In this document: positions 1-11,579 of the stretch, piece by piece
How the letters are laid out: the number at the start of each line of letters is the position of its first letter
Numbering within the stretch: the stretch's first letter is position 1
NCBI GenBank assembly: GCA_030674185.1
Contig: CM060307.1
Coordinates: forward strand, 43,624,681 to 43,688,680
Length of the DNA stretch: 64,000 nucleotides
Source of the DNA: Monoplex corrugatus
Taxonomy: Eukaryota > Mollusca > Gastropoda > Littorinimorpha > Ranellidae
Reading direction: 5' to 3'
Translations under genes and position numbers: made by a program
The notes under the pieces: generated by a model
The model's database searches: none
Told to the model about the DNA's origin: nothing
What the model saw: the letters and a program-made list of their open reading frames with translations, nothing else

Positions 1-582
1 ATGGTAGTACCAATTATTGTTTTTGTTTTGGTAGTTGCCTTTCATTTATCTAAAATCATGTATTGATATCGATTGATTGTCTTTATTTTTTGTCTTCATT
101 CTGAAATCAGTACAGAGTAATTGCTACAGAATATGTATTGTAGAACTAACTCTGACCATGTAACTGAATAATGTGGATGATATACTATTGATTTTTGTCG
201 CTGACCTATAACATGATAATGTGGAGCTGTACATTGTTGATTTTTGTATCCAGAATCAGTCTTGGTTGTTGTATCTGAGTGTATTGCCAAACAAGTCTTT
301 GTGCATTTTGGTTGAGTGCATCACCAAATAGTCATGGTGTATGTGGCTGAGCATATTGCCAAACAATCCCCTCTAATTTTGAAAATATTCTCTTTTGAAA
401 AATGGTGTTGCGTGAACTGCCTTAAAAAGTAGGCTATAGTTGGTAGTGAATTTGCTGATCAATATAATTGTTCAACTGCAGTCGCTCTGTGATACATTCT
501 GTTGAGATGCAGGTCAGTGCTTTCATTTCACTGCTGATGTGTTACATGAAATCCTGTATATGAGAAATTTTTTTTGTATGTG
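1..582. other. A/T-rich non-coding stretch
   Basis: No exon, RNA gene or transposon end was recognised here. The sequence is T-rich on the + strand with a loosely repeated phrase (gagtgyatcaccaaa / gagcatattgccaaac around 250-370). It could be untranslated or intronic sequence of a gene lying outside the window. Confidence 0.4.
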
Positions 583-626
583 CACATGTGTGTGTGTGTG
601 CAAGCATGCATGTATGTGTGCAAGCC

Positions 627-667
<41 letters not shown>

Positions 668-685
668 TGTGTGTGTGTGTGTGTT
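583..685 (+). repeat. (TG)n microsatellite
   Basis: TG dinucleotide run interrupted by CAAGCATGCATGTATG units near its start. Short reading frames across it are artefacts. Confidence 0.9.
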
Positions 686-1393
686 TAACATTAAGGGAGG
701 AAACTGAAGTTTAGGTGGTTAAATTCAAGGTTTGATCCTTCTGTTTCAGTACACTGTCATATGTATAATGTTGTGTATACTGGTTGAGTCAGTAAATCTG
801 TTTAAGTTAATTTGACAGTGAGTTCCAAATAATTTGTCAGGCATGTAAGAATCTTGTGTATAACATTCGAGGTTCATGAAGCAAAGGATGACTTGAAGTC
901 CACTCAGCTGTCCAGATTTTGAAATTTTCCAAATGAACACAACACAGAATCAGATTGCATATTTTGATATTATAATGTATCCAACAGAGTAGGCCTATAT
1001 TGAATTTATTACATTCGTGCAAAACAGTATACACATATTAGGTAAAGTCAATGGATACAGTCATTGATAGCCTTTTTGCATGGAACACATTCCACATCTG
1101 TGGGCCCCACATTTCCCCTTAGCTTTAATAATCACGAACTGAACAACACAGCTGAAGAAAATTGCTATGAATTGACGGAAATGAAAGTAGTGGCTTTCTT
1201 CTTTTAAAAAAGAAAATAGGAAAATTGCTGCCCTTTATCAATGTCAGTGTCTGGGAAATTGAAAATTGCCAATGCCTAGGCATCAGCACATTAGGGGATT
1301 TCTGAACTCAAAAAGAATACACTCTTTTGCTCCCTCATGCTATCCACTAGGTTCCAGTGGGTAGCTGATGGATAAGATGATGGATTGAAATAA
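686..1393. other. Unique-looking non-coding DNA with a possible fold-back relic
   Basis: No gene recognised. At about 1330-1376 a phrase resembling the centre of the TTAA fold-back family (ctatccacta / gtgggtagctgatgg) sits just before the well-formed copy, so it may be a decayed half-element. Confidence 0.35.
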
Positions 1394-1586
1394 TTAACCC
1401 TTTGACTCCCACACCCAATCACCAACTGCAAAAACTTAAGCCGTTGACTCTCTCACCCTATCCACCAGCTTCCTTTAGGAAGCTGGTGGATAGGGTGAGG
1501 GAATCAACAGCTAAAGTTTTTCCTTTGCTAGCATGGCTGATGATGCAGGATGCTGGTGGACAGGATGTGGGAGTCAAAGGATTGAG
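1394..1586. mobile_element. TTAA fold-back element, copy 1
   Basis: Starts TTAACCCTTTGACTCCC and ends with the near reverse complement GGGAGTCAAAGGATTGA, whose last TTAA is mutated. The centre is a long hairpin: ccctatccaccagcttcct faces aggaagctggtggataggg. Inner copies of the end motif follow gcaaaaactt or precede aaagttttt, so the end module is used four times in alternating direction. TTAA ends are typical of piggyBac-type transposition. No coding capacity. Other copies lie at 34066, 36446, 46838, 49958, 60510 and 60772. Confidence 0.75.
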
Positions 1587-2785
1587 AAAAGGTGTCTGCC
1601 TCTTTGAGTGTGTTATTTCCCTGTGAACTGTGTTTTGCATATTCATTATCTTATGATGAATTATAAAACAGTATCTGTTTTTGCCAAATGGTCCATTTGA
1701 AAAGATATGAAAGTTGAAATGTACACATAATATTGATACATCTGTGTGTGTGCACGCACATGTGTGTGTCAGTCAGTGTGTGTGAGCAAGGATTTGTTTG
1801 TGTGTGCTTCTCCACATTAAGTGACTGTTAGTTTGGTTCAAAGTCAGTTGACGTATGTATATGTCAGCTTTGACAGATTTGAACGCTGATCAGGAAATAT
1901 GAATTACTCTTGTATTCTGCTATTCATTATTCCACTGCTTGTTGGATTATGTATTTTTCTTCACAGTTGTTCAGACATTTTTGTTTGACCATTTGTTATA
2001 TGATTTTATTAGACTTGTAAGTGTATTGATAAGGAATATGCAGAACAGACTGAGAGTGAAATGGGAATGAGATGTGGGTAATTGGGTTATGTGTTCAATA
2101 AACAGTGTGTTGGGGTTTGTTAATTTGTTTGTCTTTTGTTTTTAATTCTCTTTCCTTGGTTTTGTTTTTTTAAAGTACAAATTGGCTGAACTTTTATTCC
2201 TTGTTTTATGATTTGATAGTTTTTGTTAAACAGTTAAAATGATTTGATGTTTTTTTAAACAGAGTATCTTGTGCATGATCTCTGCAATAACCAGTATGTA
2301 AGTATTATACTGTATTTGTTGTAAGCTTGCACTAGTCAGGTATTATGACTTCCTGGGGTATTGGAGAAGATTCAAAAGTATTGAGTAGATAACTATTGAA
2401 TAATTTTATGTGGCATTGAAAGGTTTTATTAACAAATGCAAATTACTGAGAACCTGTCCTGTGTTTGTTTGTGTGTGTGTGCTTGTGCTTGTGTTTGTTG
2501 TGCCTTTTATATCATTCATTTGCAATTTATCTTTGAACCAGATCTAATAAAGACTACCTGAAAACAGCCAAGATGATCTCAAAACATTTTCTCCACACTG
2601 TGTCATACAAATGCATGTATGCACATTCACACACGGTCTCACTCCTGTTGACATGAAGTGATCTCATGATTTTGAAAAAGTCAAAGAACCAGAAAACGGA
2701 TGAATTTTCCTAAAACAAAGTTTTTAAGAACTAAAATGATCTTGCCTTTCTGACATTCCTCCTTTTACTGTATTTACTTTATCTC
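1587..2785. other. Non-coding stretch without recognised features
   Basis: T-rich sequence with small TG-rich patches (1740-1805, 2465-2500) and an AATAAA at about 2097 that could be a polyadenylation signal of an unseen gene. No conserved protein phrase was found in any frame. Confidence 0.35.
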
Positions 2786-2787
2786 CT

Positions 2788-4990
2788 GTTGCCAGAGCTG
2801 GAAGAGCAGGTATGAACATCACGGGATTATGTGAGATCAGATGGAGCACTGATGGAATGTTCACCACTGACGAGCATACCATCATTTACAGTGGGGAAAC
2901 AAAGGCCTAAACAGGGTTGCTATCATACTAGATAAACAACATGCTGCAGCTCTGAAAAGCTATAACACAATCAATGACCAATTGATAACTTTAAAACTGA
3001 ACACAAAGCCGATTGCCTTAAAAAGAAGACCTACACTGAAGTAGCAGAAGAAAAGTTGGACAGGAAAAAAAAACAACTAAGCCCTACATCACTGAGGAAT
3101 TTATGGATCTAGCCAAACAGAAAAGCCAAGCTCACAGATCTGGAGGAAAAGAAGAGTACAAAAAACTCAAAAGAGAAATCAAGAGAAAAATTAGAAGAGA
3201 TAAGAAAAAGAAAAATTAGGAGAGATAAGAAACATTGGCTGGAAGAAGAAATGCAAAAATAAATGAGCATAATGAATGCAGAAGATTCAGGGATCTATTC
3301 CAACAGATAAAGTTCAATCCACTAAATTCCAGCCCAGAAATTAGTGAATCAACGGCAAGGAAGGCACCACACTGATTGAACCAGAGCATATTATGAACAG
3401 ATGGAATGAATATGGAGCATCGCTTTTTAGCAACAATAGCCATCTAGACACTCTATGCCCTGATCAGAATTGTCCCGAATCAGAAGCAGAACCATTTAAA
3501 AGTGAAATTGAAGCAGCTACCAAGCAGTTAAAAACAAGAAAATCCCCAGGAATTAATAACATTCCAAGAGAAGTGTTAGAACATGGTGGAAAAGGCCTAA
3601 AAGCAAAGCACCATCTTTGCTGTAAAATCTGTGATACTCATCAGTGGCCAACAGAATGGAAACTTCAAGAATTTGTGATGCTTCACAAGAGTGGTAATGT
3701 TAATGATTGCAACAATTACAGAACCATTGCCCTAATCAGCCACACTAGTAAGATCCTGCTCATAATCTCAACAGAATGAAGCTCAAGATAGAAGAAGAGC
3801 TAACTGACTGCCAGGCAGGCTACAGATCTAACAGAGGCACAACTGACATGCTCTTTGTGCTACAAACACTCGTACAGAAAAGAAACAGCATCGAAAAACA
3901 GGCTTTTGACACCTTCATAGACTATAGCAAAGCATTTGACAGCGTCATGCATCTCCACCTGTTCAACACAATGGTCAAAATGGGTTTCCCAAACACCTCA
4001 TTGCATTAATTGCCTCATTATATAAAGACCAAAAGGCTACAGTTAGATGGAATAATCAGAAATGTGAATTCTTCAACATCCACAGGGGAGTCGGACAAAA
4101 TTGTATCATCTCACCGAATGTCTTTAAAGTCTGCAAGGAACAAATCATGCGAGATGCTGAGATAGAAGGCATGGGCTTAAAGATGGGAGGAAAAAATCGT
4201 ACAAACTTGCACTGTGCTGATGATACTGCGCTATTAGCAGACTACATTACCAGCATAAAAAGAATTCTATGCAGGGTAGATGCAGCAGGCGAAAAGGCTG
4301 GTCTAAACTTGAATGCCAAGAAAACAAAGGCAAATACTCTGAAAACAATCATGACATCTTAATTAACGAAGTTCCTTTAGAAAACGTTGAGGATTTCAAA
4401 TATCTTGACTCTGTAAAAACTGATAATGGAACCTGCTCCAAAGACATCAAAAGAATTGGAATGGCAAAGAAAAAAATGGTCCAACTCAACAACATCTGGA
4501 AAGACTGATGCATACCAAATGGCCTGAAAGTTAGACTTTAAAAATGTTTGATCTGGCCAGTCATGATTTATGGCTGCGAAGCTTGGAGTCTGAGAAAAAC
4601 TGATTGCAGAAGAATTGAGGCAGCAGAGATGTGGCTTTATCGGAGACTACTACGTGTCAAATGGACAGACAGAAAAACTAATGAAAATGGAAGAACTTGA
4701 TACCACCAGAAAACTACCAGCAGACATCAACAAGAGAAGACTAAAATACTTTGGCCATATGTCATGCAACAAGAACACGGACCTCATGACAACCATCTTA
4801 CAATGAAAATCAGTGGCAAAAAGAAAGAAAGGCAGACCTCCAATCTCATACATCGAGAAAATAACCAACATCAGTGGCCTAAATATTCAGGAAATTGTCC
4901 ACAAAAGTCGAGACAGAGCGGCCTGGAGGGAGATAGTGATGTCCAGGTGTGCATCAGCCAACACCAAACCTGATGATGCTGACAAGTGAG
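2788..4990 (+). pseudogene. Degraded non-LTR retrotransposon (endonuclease + reverse transcriptase), RTE/CFDP2-like
   Basis: A decayed endonuclease-reverse transcriptase coding region. The 5' part keeps an endonuclease-like phrase (GLCEIRWSTDG, about 2820). The reverse transcriptase follows in broken frames: KSPGINNIPREVL (about 3540), NNYRTIALISHTSKILL (3712), CQAGYRSNRGTTDMLF (3810), IDYSKAFDSVMH (3920), and the catalytic ADDTALLAD phrase (4216). The C-terminal part has YGCEAWSLRKTD (4570), RRLKYFGHM (4735) and KRKKGRPPISYIE (4815), the usual end of this family. Several frameshifts, stops and a large loss between the endonuclease and RT show that it is dead. The exact clade cannot be fixed by eye; it is related to, but clearly diverged from, the copies at 9.2 and 18.3 kb. 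Confidence 0.8.
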
Positions 4991-7690
4991 AGACTGATAG
5001 CTAAAAAAACAAATGACCTTGAACTTCTTTGGTCAAAGTGTAAGCTGTAGTACTATTGGGGAGTAGTCATTAGAATACCAAGCTCAAATATGGGTAAGCC
5101 AATTAATAAATAGTTTAACTTTTTATACATCAAGGCAAAAACCGTAGCTAATCGGACCAATGTAGCTCTGTTGTTGGCTAAAGTTTCATGCAGCTGTACA
5201 TGGCTTACACATGATCTGAATGTGCTATGCCTTGACCAGACCATGGTATCCATGCTCATTGATGCTAAATCTTATGCCGTGTTCCTTTGACTTGGTAAGT
5301 ATACTAGTTTAAAAATCACAGGTTTATACTAGTTTAAAAATCACAGGTTTCAGGAGAAAAAATCCTCATTGTTCAAAGATAGAGACTATATACTTTACAA
5401 CACTTGTCTGGAGCCATGTTCAACCAGATTTTGAACTTGACTGGAGACACTGCCAAATACTAGTAATCATTCCTCATTTCAGTGTTTCATGATGATGTCG
5501 CTGAATACACAAATGAAAGCATAACACTATATAAACAATGTTTTTTGTTTGGATTGACCATTTCTGCAAATCACTTTAAGTTTTTTTGCTTCACACCCAA
5601 GAATCCAGATTTCATAAGTTTCCAGTCGCTATAATGTTGACGATCTTTCCGTCAATACAGAATTTTTAGAATGGCAAGGAAAATGAACAGTCATGAAAAC
5701 AAATCTCGTTCTAGATTTCAGAGAACATGTTACACACACACTTTGCCACAAAAGGATAAAATTTGCCACAAAAGGATAAAATTTATAGGTTGAACATCTG
5801 AGAACATCTTATGAACACATTTTCTTTAAACGTACACACGCATCTGCACACTTTCAATTCAATTTGATTTTTAAAAGATGTTTTTAAAGGTTTTGAAAAC
5901 AATTGTTTTTAAATTTCAGTGCTTCGTCAATGGATGGTCATATACTTTTCCATCCCTTATGTTATGCATGTGATATGAAAAAAGTACAGATGACTGAATA
6001 AGAACTGAAGTCATTTAAACTCCAGAGTTACGGAGGGAGCAATCTTTCAAACTCACAAACCTAACATGATTACCTTCGGCAGACACGTTATTTGGTATGA
6101 CATGTCAGTGTTCTTAAAGAAGTATACCCCATCAGGTAAACATGTATCACACTACTTAAACTTATGAATATTCATAGACATCTTCATGAAAACTGACCCC
6201 CTGTGCCGACTGAAATGACTTTAGAAAAAAGTAATATTTTGGTGATTTTTGAAGAGGTTTTTGATTATTTTTATTCAAGTAAATTCAAGATGGCATCGAG
6301 ATTCAACCCTCGTGGGTTTTATTTGATGTTTTCAGCATTTGAAACGTCAGCAATGAAAAAACATGTCTGCTAATGGTGAGAGATTTATTTTGAGACCCAG
6401 AGTTGACGACCGATGAAGACTACTTGATTGACGATAGGTGGGCTGATTGAACTCATTGCAAAGGAGTAGTGAATTACGGTAAAATCTGTCCATTTCACTG
6501 CGAAAGACTGCTGACAACACTGTAAAATAATAACTTGCCGAAACAACTACAGAAGCATGGGCCAACACATTTTCTGCCTGCTGATGCTGACAGTGATGTA
6601 TCGTTTCAATTGTGCATTATTTCAATGAGACTTCTTGTTCCATATTCAAGATTTTTACTTTCCAGGTTTGCGGAAATACTGAACATGCGCCCCACATAAA
6701 AATGCCCGGAGTACTGCATTTCTTTCTTTTTTGTTTTTTCTTTTTTTTTTAATAAAATTTACGAATTAACGCCCCAAGAAGCAGTTGCTTCTCCTTGTCC
6801 ATACCAGTTGGCTTGAAAATATGTATCATTCGGTTATCTATCGGAGTTTATATACTTATATGTAGCTGGCTTGTCTACATTAATTCATATGAAATTTTAA
6901 GACAAGTATCCTTAAACTTCGGATTTTTCCTGTCCAAGTGCTGCTAGTGGAAAAATTAACTGTAATATGGCATGTACCATTTTGCTATCATTTTAAGTCA
7001 GGGCCTTAGCCCTGACATGGCTCTATGCAGTCGGCTGGGCTTAAAACAACAATAACAGTAAGTCAGGGTCAACAAGTGCTATAGCCAGATGATTAGTAAA
7101 GACATCAGACTGAGTTCAATACTGTCATACTTGCATTAGATGGATAAAAGGTGAAGATTTTTCCAATCTGCCAGGCATCATATGTGCTGACCTGTTAGTG
7201 CCTGAATCCCTGTCATATGTATTCACATCAAATACACGTTAGATCTGGCAAGCCATATCAGAGTCAAGTGGCTTATGAAAGTGGGAAAATACCCTGTGTG
7301 CACTCCTAGTGAAGATGAGAATATGCTGAATGTGCAGCAACATTTTGTTGGTATGGTATGGGCCAAACAATATGCATAAACTTGTTCAAGAAGAAAGCAT
7401 TGATCGAAACAAACAAAAATAAGACGGCCAATTATTGGTGTTACCTAAATATTAAAAGACTATTTTTACACATTTTTACATCCTTTTTTGGTGATGATGT
7501 TCGTGTTCACACAAAGGACATAACGTGTACAACGAAAGCATGCTATAACGTACAACAAAATTATGCCTATGAATGCAACCATTTCCACAATGATGCCTTT
7601 AACTTTTTTTTTTTACACCCAAGGAATTAATATGATAAACGACTGAGAAAAAAGTCATTAAAACAGTTTAGTTCATATGTACTTTTTTTC
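4991..7690. other. Non-coding stretch with short tandem duplications
   Basis: No gene recognised. Two small direct duplications are visible: actagtttaaaaatcacagg twice at about 5300-5347, and gccacaaaaggataaaattt twice at about 5741-5782. A short dispersed phrase (agccctgacatggctctatg...ggctgggcttaaaacaa) at about 7009-7060 recurs at 31.1 kb and, reversed, near 56.1 kb, so it is probably a SINE tail. Confidence 0.4.
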
Positions 7691-7699
7691 TTTAAAAAA

Positions 7700-8690
7700 T
7701 ATTGCTCCAGCCTGATCATAACTCTACCGAAACCCGGAAAAGATCTGCCCAAAGTGGTGGAAAAAATGGTTATCAGCAGACCCATGTGGATACTGGAAAC
7801 TGATGGTATTTTGGCTAAAGAAAAATGTGGTTTCCACATTTCGATCGTTCAGTCGACCTTGGAAATAACGATCTGTAATGCATTTTCAAACAAACAACAT
7901 GTAGCGGCTGTCTTCTTTGATCTGAAAAAAAGGTACCTACAAATCAGAAGTACTTACGAATGTACACGAACTGAGTTTTTTGGGGTTACCTGCTCCTGTT
8001 TATCCAAAATGTTTTGAGCGACACTTCAAGTCCCTGTTGGCACTACTCGCTTTGACCTCTATGAGCAAGAGTTGGGTGTACCATAAGGGAGCATTGTTTC
8101 TTCTGTGCTGTTCAGTATTACGATAACATAGTAAAGTCAGTACAGCAGGGTTCTGACTATTCCCTGTTTGTGGATGATTTTGCATTATACTCAACTGGAA
8201 ACATCTATGTGGGCGTTCTGCAGCTTTGCGTAGATAGGATCCAACAGTGGGCAGAAATAAACGGCTTTACTTTCTCTTCAACCAAAACACAGTGTATCCA
8301 CTTTCACAACCTGTGACATTTCTTTGCTTACCCGGAAATCCATCTGGGAAAACCAACATTCCAGCTGTAAAAGAAGCTAAATTTCTGGGAATCATTTTTG
8401 ATCAAAAGTTGAATTTCCCTAGTCATAACCAACGTCTTAAAATCTTATGTCAGAAAGCTGTGAACATTCTTTGAGTTGCAGGTCACATGGATTAGGGTGT
8501 CGACAAGAAAAGACTGCTTCACCTCCACAAAGCTTTAATTTGCCCTAAACTGGACTATGGCTGCACAATGTATGGCTCTGCAAGATCCTCCTACCTAAAA
8601 CTACTGGATCTCATTCACCATCAAGGGTTCTGCCTCTGTCTTGGTGCATTTAGAACAACAACTGTTTACAATTTATATGCAGAAGCGGGA
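7700..8690 (+). pseudogene. Jockey/CR1-like reverse transcriptase fragment
   Basis: Broken reverse transcriptase of a second non-LTR group. Visible in order: KVVEKMVISRPMWILETDGILAKEKCGF (7756-7850; shown here only as a landmark), SNKQHVAAVFFDLKK (7890), a degenerate PQGS-like site (about 8080), the catalytic-loop phrase SLFVDDFALYSTG (8160), KEAKFLGIIFDQKLNFPS (8365), KLDYGCTMYGSARSSYLKLL (about 8550) and HHQGFCLCLGAFRTT (8615). These are the usual landmarks from RT motif 2 to the post-RT connection. At least four frame changes and stops occur, so it is a relic. No 5' or 3' end of the element is identified. Confidence 0.8.
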
Positions 8691-8858
8691 TAGTAACATC
8701 CGACTGCTTTGGTAGTATAATGCAGGACAGCATAAATTTGAAAGGAAAAGGGCTGCCCGGTTTTTAGGATTTTAAACATGCTGCTGAGCAATGACTTGCA
8801 TACAATATCATGACTCACACTTCTTTCATCCTTAAGACATGTAGTGTATGCTAGTGAG

Positions 8859-9041
8859 CTAAGACCAGCCATCCTGCCGGAAAAGGTACTCTTGGAGGAA
8901 GACAAGAGTGAGCACAATACCAGTCACCCACACACACAAAACCACTACAGCCCCTGTCACATACAACACAAACGTTCTCCGCCCATACTGTCGAGCTTTC
9001 GTCACACTCCCGTAGTCAAACTCATAGTCTGAACGACCCAT
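8859..9041 (-). CDS. Possible orphan exon or small membrane protein, unrecognised
   Basis: A 60-codon frame starting MGRSDYEFDYGSV has a short charged head (KARQYGRR), then a convincing membrane span (about residues 24-50, VLYVTGAVVVLCVWVTG and onward), then RQDGWS and a stop. The composition is unlike the microsatellite-derived frames in this window. I do not recognise the family. No strong splice donor was found at its end and no partner exon on the same strand further left, so it could be an exon of an unseen gene, a relic, or chance. Low confidence. Confidence 0.2.
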   Translation of the reverse strand: MGRSDYEFDYGSVTKARQYGRRTFVLYVTGAVVVLCVWVTGIVLTLVFLQEYLFRQDGWS

Positions 9042-9174
9042 GAAGAAGATCGCTGGCAGACAGCAGAAGAAGAAACAACAGTGTGCCGCGGCAACGCTGG
9101 TTCAGTTGATTGAATGGATTTGGCAGAAATCGACGTTTGAAGGCGGGTAGAGCTTCCATGTCATAATATTGCTC

Positions 9175-10100
9175 TATACTGGTGGAAACTGTAACCACAA
9201 TCCTGTAGTGGGAAAATTTAGGCTGAAATTAAGGAAAAAGGAAACAGACCAAAAGCAACATCAAACTAAATCTTGCACTCTTGAAGACAGATGAAGTGAT
9301 ACGTAAAAAAATTGACGTACATGTTCAAAACAAATTCAGTGCTCGAAGACGTCAGTGGCAGTGAGGAACAATGGACAAAGTTGACAGATTTGATAAATGA
9401 AGCTTGTGAAGAAATCCCTGAAGTAGATAGAAAAGCAAAAAAGAACAGGACGACAAAAGAAATTTTAGGCTTGATGAAGGAACGGAGGAAGGCAAAGAGA
9501 AACGAGGAAATATACAGGAAAATAAATAAAGAAATCAGGAATAGGTACAATGAAGCTAAGGAAGCTTGGCTGAAAACAAAATGCAAAGAAATAGAAGACC
9601 GAAACAAAACGGATCCTCAGGGTATGTAGGCCTACAGACGAATTGAAGAAATTGTCCACAGGAAAAAGACATGCACATCAATTGGTTGCTTAAAATCGAA
9701 AGATGGCACGCTTATCATGGAAAAAGACAAAATATTAGAAAGATGGGGAGAGTACATTTTGGAAGATGACAGACACGAAGAACACATTATAAAAAAGAAT
9801 GTTGAAGGACCAGTCATAACGAAAGATGAAGTTAGAGCAGCACTGAAAAAGATGAAACCAGGAAAAGCCCCAGGACCAGACAACATTACTACAGAGATGA
9901 TTGAAGCCTTGGAGGAATTTGGTATTGAAAAAATAAAAGTCCTTCTAAATGAAATTTACGACACTGGAAAAATCCCCAAAGACATGTCAAAATCAATTTT
10001 CATTACTCTTCCAAAGAAGACAGGGGCTATAGAATGTGAACTCCATTGCACAATCAGTTTGATGAGTCATGTAACAAAAATCCTATTAATTAAGAATAAT
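9175..10100 (+). pseudogene. Truncated non-LTR retrotransposon, same family as the 18.3-21.25 kb copy
   Basis: Aligns by eye with about 18890-19836 with few differences: the pre-RT linker (SEEQWTKLTDLINEACEEI, about 9359), RRKAKRNEEIYRKINKEIRNR (about 9486), then MEKDKILERWGEY (9717) and the start of the RT (MKPGKAPGPDNITTEMIEAL at 9852; LPKKTGAIECELHCTISLMS at about 10008). It stops abruptly at about 10100, where a degenerate ~45-60 bp repeat takes over. It has a stop after DPQGM (9627) and lacks the catalytic RT core, so it is inactive. Confidence 0.85.
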
Positions 10101-10104
10101 CATG

Positions 10105-10560
10105 ATGAGGACAACTTTTTCAGATCGGATTTTTATTTTGTTACCAGCTTAATTTTTGTTGTTGTTGCCAGGTTGGATTCGTTGTGCCGTATTGAAGTTC
10201 TTTTCAATTTTTACAATGGATTCGTTGTTCCCTACAGAGGTTCTTTATTTTTTGGATTAGATTGGTTGTTCCGTATTAAATTCTTGGAATTGTTGTTCCC
10301 TACTGAGGTTCTTTAAAATGACTATGTTGCATTCGTTGTTCCGTATAGAAGTTCTTTCAAATCAGATTCTTTGTTACTGGTACAAGTTTTGTCAGACTAG
10401 ATTTGTTGTTCCCTATAGAAGTTGTTCAAAATGTTCATATTGGATTCGTTGTTGCGAATAGATGTACTTTCAGATCGGATTCCTACTTTGGTAACAATTC
10501 AGGTTCCTTCACATCGGATTCTTTGTTACTAGTACACATTCTTTCTGATCAACACTAATG
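10105..10560 (+). repeat. Degenerate tandem repeat, unit about 45-60 bp
   Basis: About nine imperfect copies of a unit built around ggattcgttgttccstat followed by agaagttcttt and a variable spacer. The first unit follows directly after the truncated retrotransposon and the last runs into a tRNA-like phrase at 10560. Confidence 0.7.
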
Positions 10561-10777
10561 GCCCTGTTAGCTCAGTTGGCTAGAATACCATACTGATCAC
10601 ATTGGCTAGAATACCATACTGATCATATTGGCTAGAATACCCTACTGCTCACACTGGCTAGAATACCCTGCTGATCACATTGGCTAGAATACCCTACTGA
10701 CGGCTAGAATACCCTACTGATCACATTGGCTAGAACACCCTACTGATCACATTGGCTAGAATACCATACTGATCACA
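10560..10777 (+). repeat. 26-bp tandem repeat that seems to grow from a tRNA-like A-box
   Basis: The block starts ggccctgttagctcagttgg, which resembles the D-arm/A-box of a tRNA. The following phrase, tggctagaataccctactga plus tcacat, is repeated about eight times. No B-box or acceptor stem follows, so this is not a tRNA gene. It is better read as a tRNA-derived SINE head whose first part was amplified. Poly-purine (CCAA)n/(GAAA)n runs follow at 10778-10880. Confidence 0.7.
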
Positions 10778-11045
10778 ACCAACCAACCAACCAAAAAAAA
10801 ACAACCACAAACTAACAAACAAACAAAAAAGAAGAAAAGAAAGAAAGAAAGAAAGAAATAAAAAGAAAGGAAAGAAAAAAGAAATCAGACGAAAATTATC
10901 AGATATGTTAGAATACTACGTGAACAGAAAATGCAGTTTTTGTTTCTAATGAGAATTAGTCACTTTCTTAAGTTTTTCAAGCTTTGTAAAACAATTTGCC
11001 AAACCACGTTAAGGGAAAAGCGAAATTTATGTAAATTGGCGAGGA

Positions 11046-11046
<1 letters not shown>

Positions 11047-11137
<91 letters not shown>

Positions 11138-11163
11138 ACACATACACAAACACACACACACAC
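11047..11163 (+). repeat. (CA)n microsatellite
   Basis: Almost pure CA run of about 115 bp, passing directly into the purine tract at 11170. Confidence 0.95.
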
Positions 11164-11385
11164 GCAGAGACAGGATGGGAAGGGGGGGGAGAAAAGAGAA
11201 GAGAGAGAAGAGAAGAGACAGAAGACAGCAGACAGAAGTAGAGAGAGAGAGAAGAGAAAAGAGATAGAAGAGATAGAAGAGAGAGATAGAAGAGAGAGAA
11301 GAGATGAGAGAGAGAGAGAGAGAAGGAGTAGAGAGAGAGAAGAGAGAGAGAGAGGAGGAGAGAGAGAGAGAGAGAGGGGATGTCT
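11164..11385 (+). repeat. Homopurine (GA)n tract of about 215 bp
   Basis: Nearly uninterrupted purines on the + strand, mainly GAGAGA/AGAGATAGA, with a G8 run near 11184. A complementary (CT)n tract lies at 11520-11577. Long mirror-like purine tracts can adopt triplex DNA; that is inference here. Confidence 0.9.
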
Positions 11386-11519
11386 TACTGACTTTGGTTG
11401 AAAATCGTTGTCTTATCGTGCAGAGATGAGAAGTGGTAGTAAGGTTTGATGTAAGAATATGAAAATATGTCTGGGAATGTCATCATGAACACTTGAAGTG
11501 CTTTAACACCATATTCTAT

Positions 11520-11521
11520 TG

Positions 11522-11554
<33 letters not shown>

Positions 11555-11577
11555 TCTTGTCTCTCTCTCTTCTCTGA
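11520..11577 (+). repeat. (CT)n microsatellite
   Basis: CT/TCTCTG run, complementary in sequence to the purine tract 135 bp upstream. Confidence 0.9.
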
Positions 11578-11579
11578 AC

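Noticed and set aside
10560..10600. tRNA gene
   Set aside because: Only the A-box region looks tRNA-like; no anticodon arm, B-box or acceptor stem follows.
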